A stretch of DNA of 12,500 nucleotides from Monoplex corrugatus (taxonomy: Eukaryota > Mollusca > Gastropoda > Littorinimorpha > Ranellidae), in NCBI GenBank assembly GCA_030674185.1, contig JAPXFY010000031.1:36743723-36756222 (forward strand), read 5' to 3'. Each line of letters opens with the position of its first letter. Position 1 is the first letter of the stretch. The notes beneath the pieces were generated by a model. It had not been told where the DNA came from, did no database searches, and worked only from the letters and a program-made list of their open reading frames with translations. The position numbers and the translations under genes were made by a program. Positions 1 to 6,670 of this stretch are shown here, piece by piece.

Positions 1-5
1 CCATG

Positions 6-663
6 CGGACCCAGTCATCAGTTACCTTGTTTACCAACCGAATGACGGGGTGGGGAGATGACAACCCCCAGGACAGTCACACAACACTTACCAACCATGT
101 CCAGCCCAGCCTCTGGACCAAGAGAGAATAGAAGACCTCTCTCGACCCACTCTGGTCTTCATCTGTCTTTCGGGCAGCCCGCCCTGCCACCAGCTGGCAT
201 AGCTGCCAGCACCTTTCCCCTTACTATAGTCTCGACACTTAGCAGTTGGAAGTTCTCAAAGTTGCTTAATTCAACCACAAGGGTTGTTTGAACGGCCGAG
301 AAAGTGGCCAGGCAAGATGCTCCAGACACAGCCCATTTTGCTGTTCAGCATAAGGTCTGACATGCCCCGAACGGGATCCCAAGTTTGCCGTCTTTCCAAG
401 CAGCCAGCAGCTCTTTCCCTGCGGTCATCAGGCCTGATTCCCTCCAGTCAGCAAGCCAAACCACAAGCCCAAATTAACAAGAAACACCACGAGGGTGCGG
501 ATGGGCCCGGGAGCACCAATGCCTCGCCACTCTCAGGACAATTACCCCCCCCCCCCCAAGTTCCCGACGCCACTCGATAGTCATTTCATCAAGCAAAAAA
601 AAAAAAGGGGGGGGGGGGCTGTCCATGCGCTGCATGACCCATTCGGACCCAGTCATCAGTTAC
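6..663 (+). repeat. Direct repeat pair, 20 bases exact, 638 bp apart
   Basis: CGGACCCAGTCATCAGTTAC occurs at 6-25 and again at 644-663. Similarity extends a few bases to the left (ATG/ATT) and stops on the right. The pair could be two copies of one dispersed repeat, or the flanks of an inserted or duplicated block. The sequence between the copies has no recognised mobile-element protein. Confidence 0.6.
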
Positions 664-704
664 AGCTGTGACTGGGTACCTGATCCACTTCAGGGGTTGC
701 AAAA

Positions 705-960
705 AGCAAAGCAGCAAGAAAGACGAGATGGACAGCGCCATCATAAACATTGGCCTAAAAAAAAAAAAAAAAAAAAATTGAGATCTCTACCACCTCACTC
801 CCCTACAAGCAAGTCTCCAGTTCACCTGGTCGTGAACAGGTATCTGACCTTCTTCAAGATCAGGGGAGGAGAAACAGCAAGGGAGAGAAGACGGGCACCA
901 CTCCCCTGATGCAGGACTCGTGGTGAAAAGTTGTCATCCCCACCACTTCACTCCCCAACG
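705..960 (+). repeat. Two diverged copies of a ~95-bp dispersed repeat
   Basis: Copies near 705-805 and 866-960 share an order of blocks: CAGCAAG/CAGCAAGGGAGAGAA, a GACGG-like word, GCACC or GCGCC, then a stretch ending in CCACCTCACTCCCC or CCACTTCACTCCCC. A third copy lies at 2384-2475 (AGATCTCTATCGCCTCACTCCC). The copies were aligned by eye and are degenerate. The parent element is unknown. Confidence 0.45.
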
Positions 961-985
961 ATCTCAGGGTAATGTAACAACCTTC

Positions 986-988
<3 letters not shown>

Positions 989-1016
<28 letters not shown>

Positions 1017-1385
1017 GATCACTGTAGTTACGGAAATTACCTTTGTGCTCAACCTTGTTTTGTTTTGTTTTGATCATTGTAGTTACAGAAATTACCTTTG
1101 TGCTCAACCTTGTTTTGTTTTGTTTTGATCATTGTAGTTACAGAAATTACCTTTGTGCTCAACCTTGTTTTGTTTTGTTTTGATCATTGTAGTTACAGAA
1201 ATTACCTTTGTGCTCAACCTTGTTTTGTTTTGTTTTGATCATTGTAGTTACGAAAATCCTTGTGCCAACTGTTTTTTTTTTGACATTGATTACAGAATAC
1301 CTTTGTGCTCAACTTGTTTTGTTTTGTTTTGATCATTGTAGTTACGGAATTTTGTTCAACTTGTTTGTTTTTTTTTTTTTGGTCA
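989..1385 (+). repeat. 55-bp minisatellite array
   Basis: The unit carries TTGTTTTGTTTTGTTTTGAT, then CATTGTAGTTACAGAAATTA and CCTTTGTGCTCAACC. The CCTTTGTGCTC block recurs at 1040, 1095, 1150 and 1205, an exact 55-bp spacing, and again at 1300 after a degraded unit. The left edge is a pure TTTTG pentamer run (989-1017) and the right edge decays into poly(T) at about 1366-1380. The middle copies are almost identical, which points to recent expansion by slippage or unequal exchange. Open frames across it on both strands are by-products of the repeat. Confidence 0.9.
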
Positions 1386-1699
1386 TTATTTCTACACCAC
1401 CTTGATGGCCACAGAAGCTGGCACAATTTGTGTAATGAACTGATGATGATGTCGATGAGGATGATAATCATGATGCTGTGGAGTTCCATCTAGGATTGAG
1501 ACTGCGTGACAGTGCTGTACTCTACGCTTACTCTCATAATACATCCTGGCGTCAACCAGGCCCGAGAGGTACAGACACCTACTCTTTCGTTCTTTCTACA
1601 GCCAACTCGGAAGACAGGGCAATGCTTCTTCGTCTTTACTCAACACACGTCACACCTACAGTGCCGGTCAGACGATTTGAGCAACACCCTCAAATGACG

Positions 1700-1893
1700 C
1701 ATGCGTGAAGTGGATGAGACTCGACTGTGTGGGTCCTAATCTTCCCAATGAGCCCATAGCACATCCAACTCTGGGTAGGAGTCGGTTAGAGCCAAAAAAT
1801 CCTACAATGAGTTTTTGAAGATACTGATGGGGATTGGAACCCACATCCTTCCAGTCGGTAATCCGTTGCGCTAACCACTACACCACGGCGACT
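1700..1893 (-). mobile_element. tRNA-derived SINE (head plus part of body)
   Basis: On the minus strand, reading down from about 1893, the sequence has a pol III box A, TGGTGTAGTGG (1875-1885), and a box B, GGGTTCCAATCC (1831-1842), at the normal tRNA spacing. A tRNA-like GTTAGCGCA follows box A. No acceptor stem can be formed between the start and the sequence after the T arm, so this is not a working tRNA gene. Sequence continues after the T arm into a non-tRNA body (for example a block reading CCGACTCCTACCCAGAGTTG). The 3' end and target duplication could not be placed, so the lower coordinate is approximate and the body may run to about 1480. Confidence 0.7.
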
Positions 1894-1953
1894 GTTTTTT
1901 TTTTTTCTCCCTCTCTTTCTTATTTTTGTTTAAACTGTGCTGATTCAAGTGGA

Positions 1954-2372
1954 TAAGTTGAGGGAGTCAAAGGGTTAAATTTTTGCAGTTGGTGGATAGG
2001 GTGCGCGAGTGAAAGGATTAATTTTTTTGCAGTTGGTGGATAGGGCGCGGGGATCGAAAGGTTACGTTTTTGCAGTAATTAGATATGATGCAGGAGTCAA
2101 AGGGTTAAGTTTTTGCAGTTGGTGGATAGGGTGCAGGAGTCAAAAGATTGATTTTTTTCGCAGTTGCCGGATAGGGTGCGAGAGTCAAAGGGTTAAATTT
2201 TTGCAGTTGGTAGATAGGGTGCGGGAATCAAAAGATTAAGTTTTTGCAGCTGGTGGATAGGGTGCAGGAATCAAAACGTTATTTTTTTGCAGTAAGTAAA
2301 CAGGGTGCAGGAGTCAAAGGGTTAAGTTTTTGCAGTTGGTGGATAGGGTGCAGGAGTGAAGGGGTTAAATTT
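1954..2372 (+). repeat. 43-bp minisatellite array (about 9.5 units)
   Basis: The unit reads roughly GGTGGATAGGGTGCAGGAGT, then CAAAGGGTTAAGTTTTTGCA and GTT. The TTGCAG word recurs at 1983, 2027, 2070, 2113, ~2158, 2201, 2244, 2287 and 2330, mostly 43 bp apart. The same family appears in reverse orientation at 11710-11948 with a 48-bp period. The 76-codon open frame at 2009-2239 is produced by the repeat and is not a gene. Confidence 0.9.
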
Positions 2373-2765
2373 TAGGGAACGTAAAGCAGAGAGGGAGAGA
2401 AAACGGACACCGGCCTGACAACGTTGGTCTCGGGGACAAACATTAAGATCTCTATCGCCTCACTCCCGGATCCCGAATGACCTCCACAGTATGGGGCAAC
2501 CTTAACCTTTTCTTTTTCTATTCCCCCATACCAGTACTAAGGGTTGAGGACAAACGACTCTCGGACAAAAAAAAAAAAAAGACAGACACACACGGAAGAG
2601 CTGTGCTTGGACGACACTGGAATGGTATTAAACCTTTGACACTGTGTCCTAAAACGAAAAGCTTTGATCCATGTTGAACTGAGTGAGGTGAAGGAATCTA
2701 CGAGGGCATGAATGTCTCGGTTGCTCTGTTCACTTTATGCTTCTATCGTATGTGGGTTAAGTCCG
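2373..2765. other. No gene seen; third copy of the ~95-bp repeat at its left
   Basis: 2384-2475 is the third diverged copy of the repeat found at 705-805 and 866-960, with AGAGAAAACGGACACC and AGATCTCTATCGCCTCACTC blocks. An A14 run lies near 2567-2580. Nothing else recognisable was found. Confidence 0.5.
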
Positions 2766-3135
2766 TTTCTTCTTCTTCTTCTTCTTTCCTTCTTCTTTTT
2801 TCGTGTTTTTCTTATTTTTCTTCTTATTTTTGTTCTCCTTCTTTTTCTCCTTTTTCTTCTTCCTTTTCTTGTCCTTCTTGTTCTTCTTTTTCTTCTCCTT
2901 CTTCTTGTCCTCCTTCTTCTTGTTTCCTTTTTCCCTTTTTTCTTCTTGTTTTTCTTTTTCTTCTTCTTCTTATTTCCTTCTTCTTGTCCTTCTTCTTCTT
3001 TTTTTGCTTCTTCTTCTTCTTGTCCTCCTTCCTCCTTCTTCTTGTCCTTCTTCATCTTTTTCTTCTTTTTTTTTTTCTTTTTGTCCTCTTTTTCTTCTTC
3101 TTCTTTCACTTCTTCCTCCTTCTTCTTTCGTCTTC
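2766..3135. repeat. Polypyrimidine tract (CTT/TTC-rich), ~370 bp
   Basis: The plus strand is almost entirely C and T, built from TTC, TTCTTG and TTTTTC words, with only scattered G or A. The minus strand is correspondingly polypurine. Long frames on both strands encode only Ser/Phe/Leu or Lys/Glu/Arg runs and are artefacts. Tracts of this kind can in principle form triplex DNA. Confidence 0.9.
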
Positions 3136-3194
3136 TCGATCTTTCAATAAACTACAATTATAATGTTACATAAGATAATCAAACCACTTTGACA

Positions 3195-3990
3195 GTCTCT
3201 CCTTTTATCCACAAATCTTTGAGACATTAAGTCGAGGGCCATTTTAACAATCTCGCTTTTTACCACAAATCATTCATCATCATCGTCATGTGCCCTGCGG
3301 CATGGTGTTGGCGATCATGGCCCTCCATACGAATCTGTCCCTTGTCACTGCAAGTGCATCTCCCCCCCCCCTCTCTGTCCTCAGCCACTCTGCAAGTCCG
3401 TCCAATATTTTCTCCCTGGGTCTAGCTGGTGCTCTCTTCCCCTCCAGCTTTCCTGTTGTGACTAGGTGCTCTAATTTCGCTCGCCTCATAAAATGTCCTA
3501 TAAATGTTGCTTGTATTTTCCGATCCACAAATCCTTTTCACAGAAAATCCCGATTTTGTTCTTTTTCTAATCCACAAATCATTATCACAGAAAATCCAGA
3601 CTTTGTTCTTTTCCCAATCCACAAATCATTTTCACAGAAAATCCAGACTTTGTTGCTTTTCCACTTCACAGAAAATAGTTTGACAGAAATCAAACTTGTG
3701 TTCTTTTTACAACAAAATCATACAGAAGAAATATCGCGAAATTTGTTCTGTTTCCCATCCTACAAATATTTTTACAAAATCCGACTTGTTGCTTTTCCAC
3801 ACTCAACAAAGATTTTCATCGAAATTTGATCTTTGTTTGTTTTTCCAATATCCACAAAATCAGTAACTCAAAGAAAATCACGGACTTTGTTCTTTTCCAA
3901 TAACAAGAATCATTTCCACATGGAAGACTCCAGACTTTGTTCTTTTCCCAATCCACAAATCATTTTCACAGAAAATCCAGACTTTGTGCT
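3195..3990 (+). repeat. Degenerate ~47-bp minisatellite, interrupted
   Basis: Recurring blocks are CCACAAATCATTTTCACAGA, AAATCCAGACTTTGTTC and TTTTCCCAAT. The TCCACAAATC word occurs at 3571 and 3618 (47 bp apart). More diverged units run through 3660-3925, and a well-preserved unit lies at 3929-3990. The left part (about 3195-3271) is separated from the rest by the retrotransposon tail at 3272-3524. Confidence 0.75.
3272..3524 (-). mobile_element. 5'-truncated non-LTR retrotransposon tail, copy 1
   Basis: The minus strand encodes an open C-terminal segment ending at the stop 3286-3288, with words GHFMRR, LEHLVTTGKLEGKR, PREKILDGLAEWL, TRDRF, MIANTM and a final QGT. This is the type of C-terminal tail found in animal endonuclease-reverse transcriptase proteins; the clade is not resolved. 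The stop is followed by TGA/GAT triplet repeats as the 3' tail. The 9-base CCACAAATC at 3263-3271 and 3525-3533 fits a target-site duplication, although this word is also part of the surrounding minisatellite. No RT catalytic motif remains, so it is a dead 253-bp fragment. Confidence 0.75.
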
Positions 3991-3995
3991 TCTGA

Positions 3996-4010
3996 GGGTC
4001 ACTGTGACCC
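3996..4010. other. Perfect 15-base palindrome containing GGTCACTGTGACC
   Basis: GGGTCAC-T-GTGACCC is a perfect inverted repeat with one central base. Its inner 13 bases match the nuclear-receptor palindrome GGTCAnnnTGACC. No gene is nearby, and function is not claimed. Confidence 0.5.
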
Positions 4011-4273
4011 AGAAAAAGCTTTGACTTTATGAAATAAAACTTGACGTGAAACGAGGACACGGGGTGGACTGTTACAACAGTGAAAACAGAATGTAAATAT
4101 CGTCTGAAGTTCGTGAGACAATGCTGTTGGTGTCCTCCTTCAAATATGTTGGTTATGAACATTGTTGTTTTGGTCCGGTTGGCGCTTATCTTGGCCTGCT
4201 TTGCTCACACTGGACGGAACAGCAGGGAAGTTTCAGTCTTGTTCCCCTAATTTTTTGTATCTGGTGTTTGTTT

Positions 4274-4469
4274 TCATCCATGAGTATCCTGGGGAAAGCT
4301 GGAGGGAAAGAGAGCACCAGGTAGACCCAGAGAGAAACTGCTAGACGGACTTGCGGAATGGCTGAAGACGAGGAGGGTGGAGGAGATGCTTGGGGCAACA
4401 AGAGATAGAGACAGATGGAAGTCCATGATCGCCAACGCCATGCGGCAAGGCACCTGACGATGATGATTA
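4274..4469 (+). mobile_element. 5'-truncated non-LTR retrotransposon tail, copy 2
   Basis: On the plus strand the frame from about 4293 encodes GKLEGKRAPGRPREKLLDGL, AEWLKTRRVEEMLGATRDRD, RWKSMIANAMRQGT, then the stop at 4455-4457. This is clearly the same tail as the minus-strand copies at 3272-3524 and 5977-6184. A CGATGATGATTA tail follows. TGGTGTTTGTTT occurs at 4262-4273 and 4470-4481, a 12-base target-site duplication. The first ~18 bases of the insert (4274-4291) do not match the other copies and include an in-frame stop at 4281, so there may be filler added at the 5' junction. Confidence 0.75.
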
Positions 4470-4485
4470 TGGTGTTTGTTTGTTT

Positions 4486-4535
4486 GTGATCTTACGTTTG
4501 ACAAAGGCCAATTGGCCGAAAATTTACGCCTGTCT
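4486..4535 (+). other. GGCCAATTGGCC palindrome with hammerhead-like flanks
   Basis: A perfect 12-base palindrome (4506-4517) is preceded by TTGACAAA and followed by GAAAATTTACG. The order TGAnnA, GGCC/GGCC stem, GAAA resembles the core and stem II of hammerhead ribozymes carried by Penelope-like elements. Two core positions (C3 and G8) appear changed and I could not pair stems I and III. It is at best a relic. Confidence 0.25.
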
Positions 4536-4539
4536 TGTC

Positions 4540-4750
4540 TGGTTGTATTAAATACGCGTTCTGATTCTTTTTTACGTGTTTTTTTTTCTTCTTCTGGTTC
4601 CTGTTTGTTTGAACGCGGGCAGTAACACTTGTTTAGGATTTTGTCTTGTTGTGTTAACTGTGCGTTTTGTTTCTTTTTTTCCTTTCTGATTTTGTGTTTT
4701 CATGTTCCTGTTTCCTTGAACGTGGGTGGTCACACATACATTTTTCTTGT
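4540..4750 (+). repeat. Imperfect ~107-bp tandem duplication
   Basis: Blocks of the first half (GTTCCTGTTTGTTTGAACGC, GGGCAGTAACAC near 4597-4629) recur about 107 bp later (GTTCCTGTTTCCTTGAACGT, GGGTGGTCACAC). Before them lie related stretches: TTAAATACGCGTTCTGATTC, and TTAACTGTGCGTTTTGTTTC. It is T-rich and probably non-coding. It follows directly on the GGCCAATTGGCC motif and may belong to the same old element. Confidence 0.55.
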
Positions 4751-5465
4751 TACTGTTATTTTTGTTTACAGCCCAACCGACTGCGTAGAGCCATATAAGG
4801 GCTATAACCATTTCAAAACATACAATACTTCAACAAGGAGGGGAAAAAAAGGAAAAGAAAATTAAATACACATATGAATGCATTCCCGCACATAATCTTA
4901 GGAGATGCCCCTAGCGTTGACCACTCCGTCCAGTAGGTCACACAGGAGATTTAAAAACATACCTGAATACAAATTTAAACATAACTAAGGACACTAAAAT
5001 CATATATTAAAAACAGGCCTAAATTACCTAAAATTGCTTCCTCATATCACAGTTCCCCAGAGCAAAAAATGCAGTTAACACATGTACCCAGTTATCAATC
5101 CTAAGAGAAAGTATAAGGTTTTACCGATGAACGGACCAGCAAGTCAGAAAATGACAGGGAAAAAATGACATGGTACATAAACGAGGCAGAAACAAAGGGA
5201 GTGACAGTAAGGAAAAAATTTCTAGCATAGAATATCTAAAAGTTGGGGATACTATATTTATACTCTTGTCTATGTGTGTGTGTGTTTGGTCAGTTCAAGA
5301 ATAAAAGACTATGTCAATCTTGAACATAAGACCAATATATTGTATGTATTTCTCTCCTCTCATAGTTGTTTGTAGGGTAGTTGCAGAGTATAAAGGTAGA
5401 CTTGGGCACTCCCTTTTTTGAGGAGTGTTCTGAGCTGACTGTTTTTGTACTTTGTATCTGCTTCT
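4751..5465. other. AT-rich intergenic sequence, nothing recognised
   Basis: No open frame of note, no repeat longer than a few bases and no RNA gene were seen. A short stem, CACTCC/GGAGTG, lies around a T-rich loop near 5408-5428. It may be single-copy host intergenic DNA. Confidence 0.5.
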
Positions 5466-5526
5466 ATACTAGCTGAATGGGTAGCGCAAACTGTGTTAGA
5501 TCTGAGAAGTTCTATACAACATGGGA
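5462..5526 (+). mobile_element. Possible degenerate tRNA-derived SINE head
   Basis: TAGCTGAATGG (5470-5480) followed by GTAGCGCA closely fits a pol III box A and D arm. A weak box B-like AGTTCTATACA lies at 5508-5518, with about three mismatches and slightly short spacing. A 36-bp tandem duplication follows immediately. Suggestive only. Confidence 0.35.
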
Positions 5527-5598
5527 GATAATTCTCAAGAGTTATGTCCTTTGATTATATCTGATAATTCTCAAGAGTTATGTCCTTTGATTATATCT
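5527..5598 (+). repeat. 36-bp exact tandem duplication
   Basis: The unit starts GATAATTCTCAAGAGTTATG and ends TTGATTATATCT. It occurs at 5527-5562 and 5563-5598 without mismatch, which implies a recent duplication. The 12-residue repeat it would encode is probably incidental. Confidence 0.9.
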
Positions 5599-5626
5599 GA
5601 ATCTGAATCCTCTCTTTTTGTCTTCC

Positions 5627-5628
<2 letters not shown>

Positions 5629-5705
<77 letters not shown>

Positions 5706-5752
5706 GCACGCACGCACGCACACACACATACACACACACGCATGCACACGCA

Positions 5753-5823
<71 letters not shown>
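5629..5823. repeat. (CA)n microsatellite, compound
   Basis: Two long CA runs flank an interrupted middle with CGCACG, CATACA and GCATGC variants (about 5701-5756). Open frames of alternating Thr-His or Cys-Val on either strand are artefacts. Confidence 0.97.
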
Positions 5824-5828
<5 letters not shown>

Positions 5829-5965
5829 ACACACATGCGCAAGCGAAAAGGTCAGGTAGCATATCATTCATGATTTTGACATTTCCAAATGAGCTACACA
5901 GACCGACAGACCAAACCACCCAGTTGTCTATGATCAACAAAATACGTAGGACGCCCGTCACAGAG

Positions 5966-5992
5966 GCAAAGTGATTCATCATCATCATCATT

Positions 5993-6029
<37 letters not shown>

Positions 6030-6195
6030 GGTGCCTTGCCACATGGCGTTGGCGATAATGGCCTTCCATCTGTTTCTAACCCTTGTTGCCCCAAGCGCCT
6101 CATCCACCCTCTTTGTCTTCAGCCACTCTGCAAGCCCGTCCAAAATCCTCTCCCTGGGTCTACCTGGTGCTCTCTTTCCCTCCAGCAAAGTGATT
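5966..6195. repeat. 11-bp target-site duplication pair
   Basis: GCAAAGTGATT at 5966-5976 and at 6185-6195 exactly brackets the truncated retrotransposon tail at 5977-6184. Confidence 0.85.
5977..6184 (-). mobile_element. 5'-truncated non-LTR retrotransposon tail, copy 3
   Basis: The minus strand encodes EGKRAPGRPRERILDGLAEW, LKTKRVDEALGATRVRNRW, KAIIANAMWQGT, then the stop at 6027-6029. A long TGA/ATG triplet tail (5977-6026) follows. It is the same tail as the copies at 3272-3524 and 4274-4469. The bracketing 11-bp duplication shows a clean target-primed insertion of only 208 bp. The catalytic part of the RT is absent. The plus-strand frame beginning with a His run is a shadow. Confidence 0.82.
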
Positions 6196-6440
6196 GTCAA
6201 GCCAACAGACTAAAAGCTCGTGGCTCGTGAACACTCGTCTCTTAACGCCCTTTCGGTGAACTCGGCCCTATCGGTATATTTCGTTGAAAAACAGCACACA
6301 CAACAATTATTTTACAAAATGTAAAACTTTACGTTTCAACATATTGCTTCGGAAGATTATTAATATGTACACAACGAAAATGAAAAGGTCACCATTAAGT
6401 TGAAAATGCACTTATTCAAATTTTTTTTTACAATTTTTTT
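6196..6440. other. AT-rich spacer, nothing recognised
   Basis: No coding or RNA feature is visible. It ends in T-runs that lead into the first unit of the ~200-bp tandem repeat; TACAATTTTTTTGGCC at its right edge resembles the unit junction TACAATTTGGCC at 10361-10372. Confidence 0.5.
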
Positions 6441-6670
6441 GGCCTCCCTATCCTGATCTTTTGGTTTCGTCTGCTCTCACAGCGAACGGTGACGAATTTT
6501 TTTTGCACCCCTAACAGATTATTTAAAGCCATTTTGTCATTTCGATAGACAGTCGTATTTAGATCTAATGTGCACCAAAGGAAATGTCTTTTTATAAAAA
6601 AATATTCTATATGAACAAGTTTGTGATGTTTCCTTGGTATAATTTGGCCTGTTTGGTTTCGTCTGCTCTC
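6441..6670 (+). repeat. ~200-bp tandem repeat: unit 1 and start of unit 2
   Basis: Unit 1 (6441-6645) runs from GGCCTCCCTATCCTGATC through TTTCGTCTGCTCTCACAGCG, GCACCCCTAACAGATTATTT, ATCTAATGTGCAC and ATGAACAAGTTTGTGATG to AATTT. Unit 2 begins at GGCCTGTTTGGTTTCG (6646) and is cut at 6670 by the LINE. The remainder of unit 2 resumes at 10193. Confidence 0.85.
6665..6670 (+). repeat. Left target-site duplication of the LINE (GCTCTC)
   Basis: GCTCTC here matches GCTCTC at 10193-10198. A preceding T on both sides may extend it to 7 bp. Unit 1 of the tandem repeat has the uninterrupted order CTGCTCTCACAGCGAACGG (from 6471), and unit 2 reads CTGCTCTC, insertion, then GCTCTCACAACGAACGG. This fixes the insertion point. 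Confidence 0.85.

Larger units (their letters stand above)
1..985. other. No gene seen; mixed unique and repeat-derived sequence
   Basis: No recognisable coding sequence. The short open frames at 58-291 and 284-580 have no recognisable domain and look like chance frames in a GC-richer stretch. It holds a C13 run (545-557), an A12 run (595-606), a G12 run (607-618), an A19 run near 758-776, an exact 20-base direct repeat (6-25 and 644-663), and two diverged copies of a ~95-bp element described separately. Confidence 0.6.

Noticed and set aside
58..580. Two overlapping short frames in the GC-richer left end
   Set aside because: No domain, no splice or initiation context and no similarity I recognise; left as non-coding.
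1825..1893. Functional tRNA gene on the minus strand
   Set aside because: A and B boxes are present but no acceptor stem forms and the sequence continues into a SINE body.
989..2372. CRISPR array
   Set aside because: The 55-bp and 43-bp repeats are contiguous head-to-tail minisatellites without unique spacers, in a eukaryotic context.
2708..3173. Four long overlapping frames of Ser/Phe/Leu or Lys/Glu/Arg
   Set aside because: Translation of a polypyrimidine tract; low complexity in every frame.
3290..3829. 179-codon plus-strand frame
   Set aside because: Antisense of the retrotransposon tail at 3272-3524 joined to minisatellite; no domain.
5521..6069. Thr-His and Cys-Val frames around 5.6-5.9 kb
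   Set aside because: Produced by the CA microsatellite; no non-repetitive domain attached.
6584..6670. Upstream extension of the endonuclease frame to an ATG at 6584
   Set aside because: These codons lie in the flanking tandem repeat, outside the element boundary.
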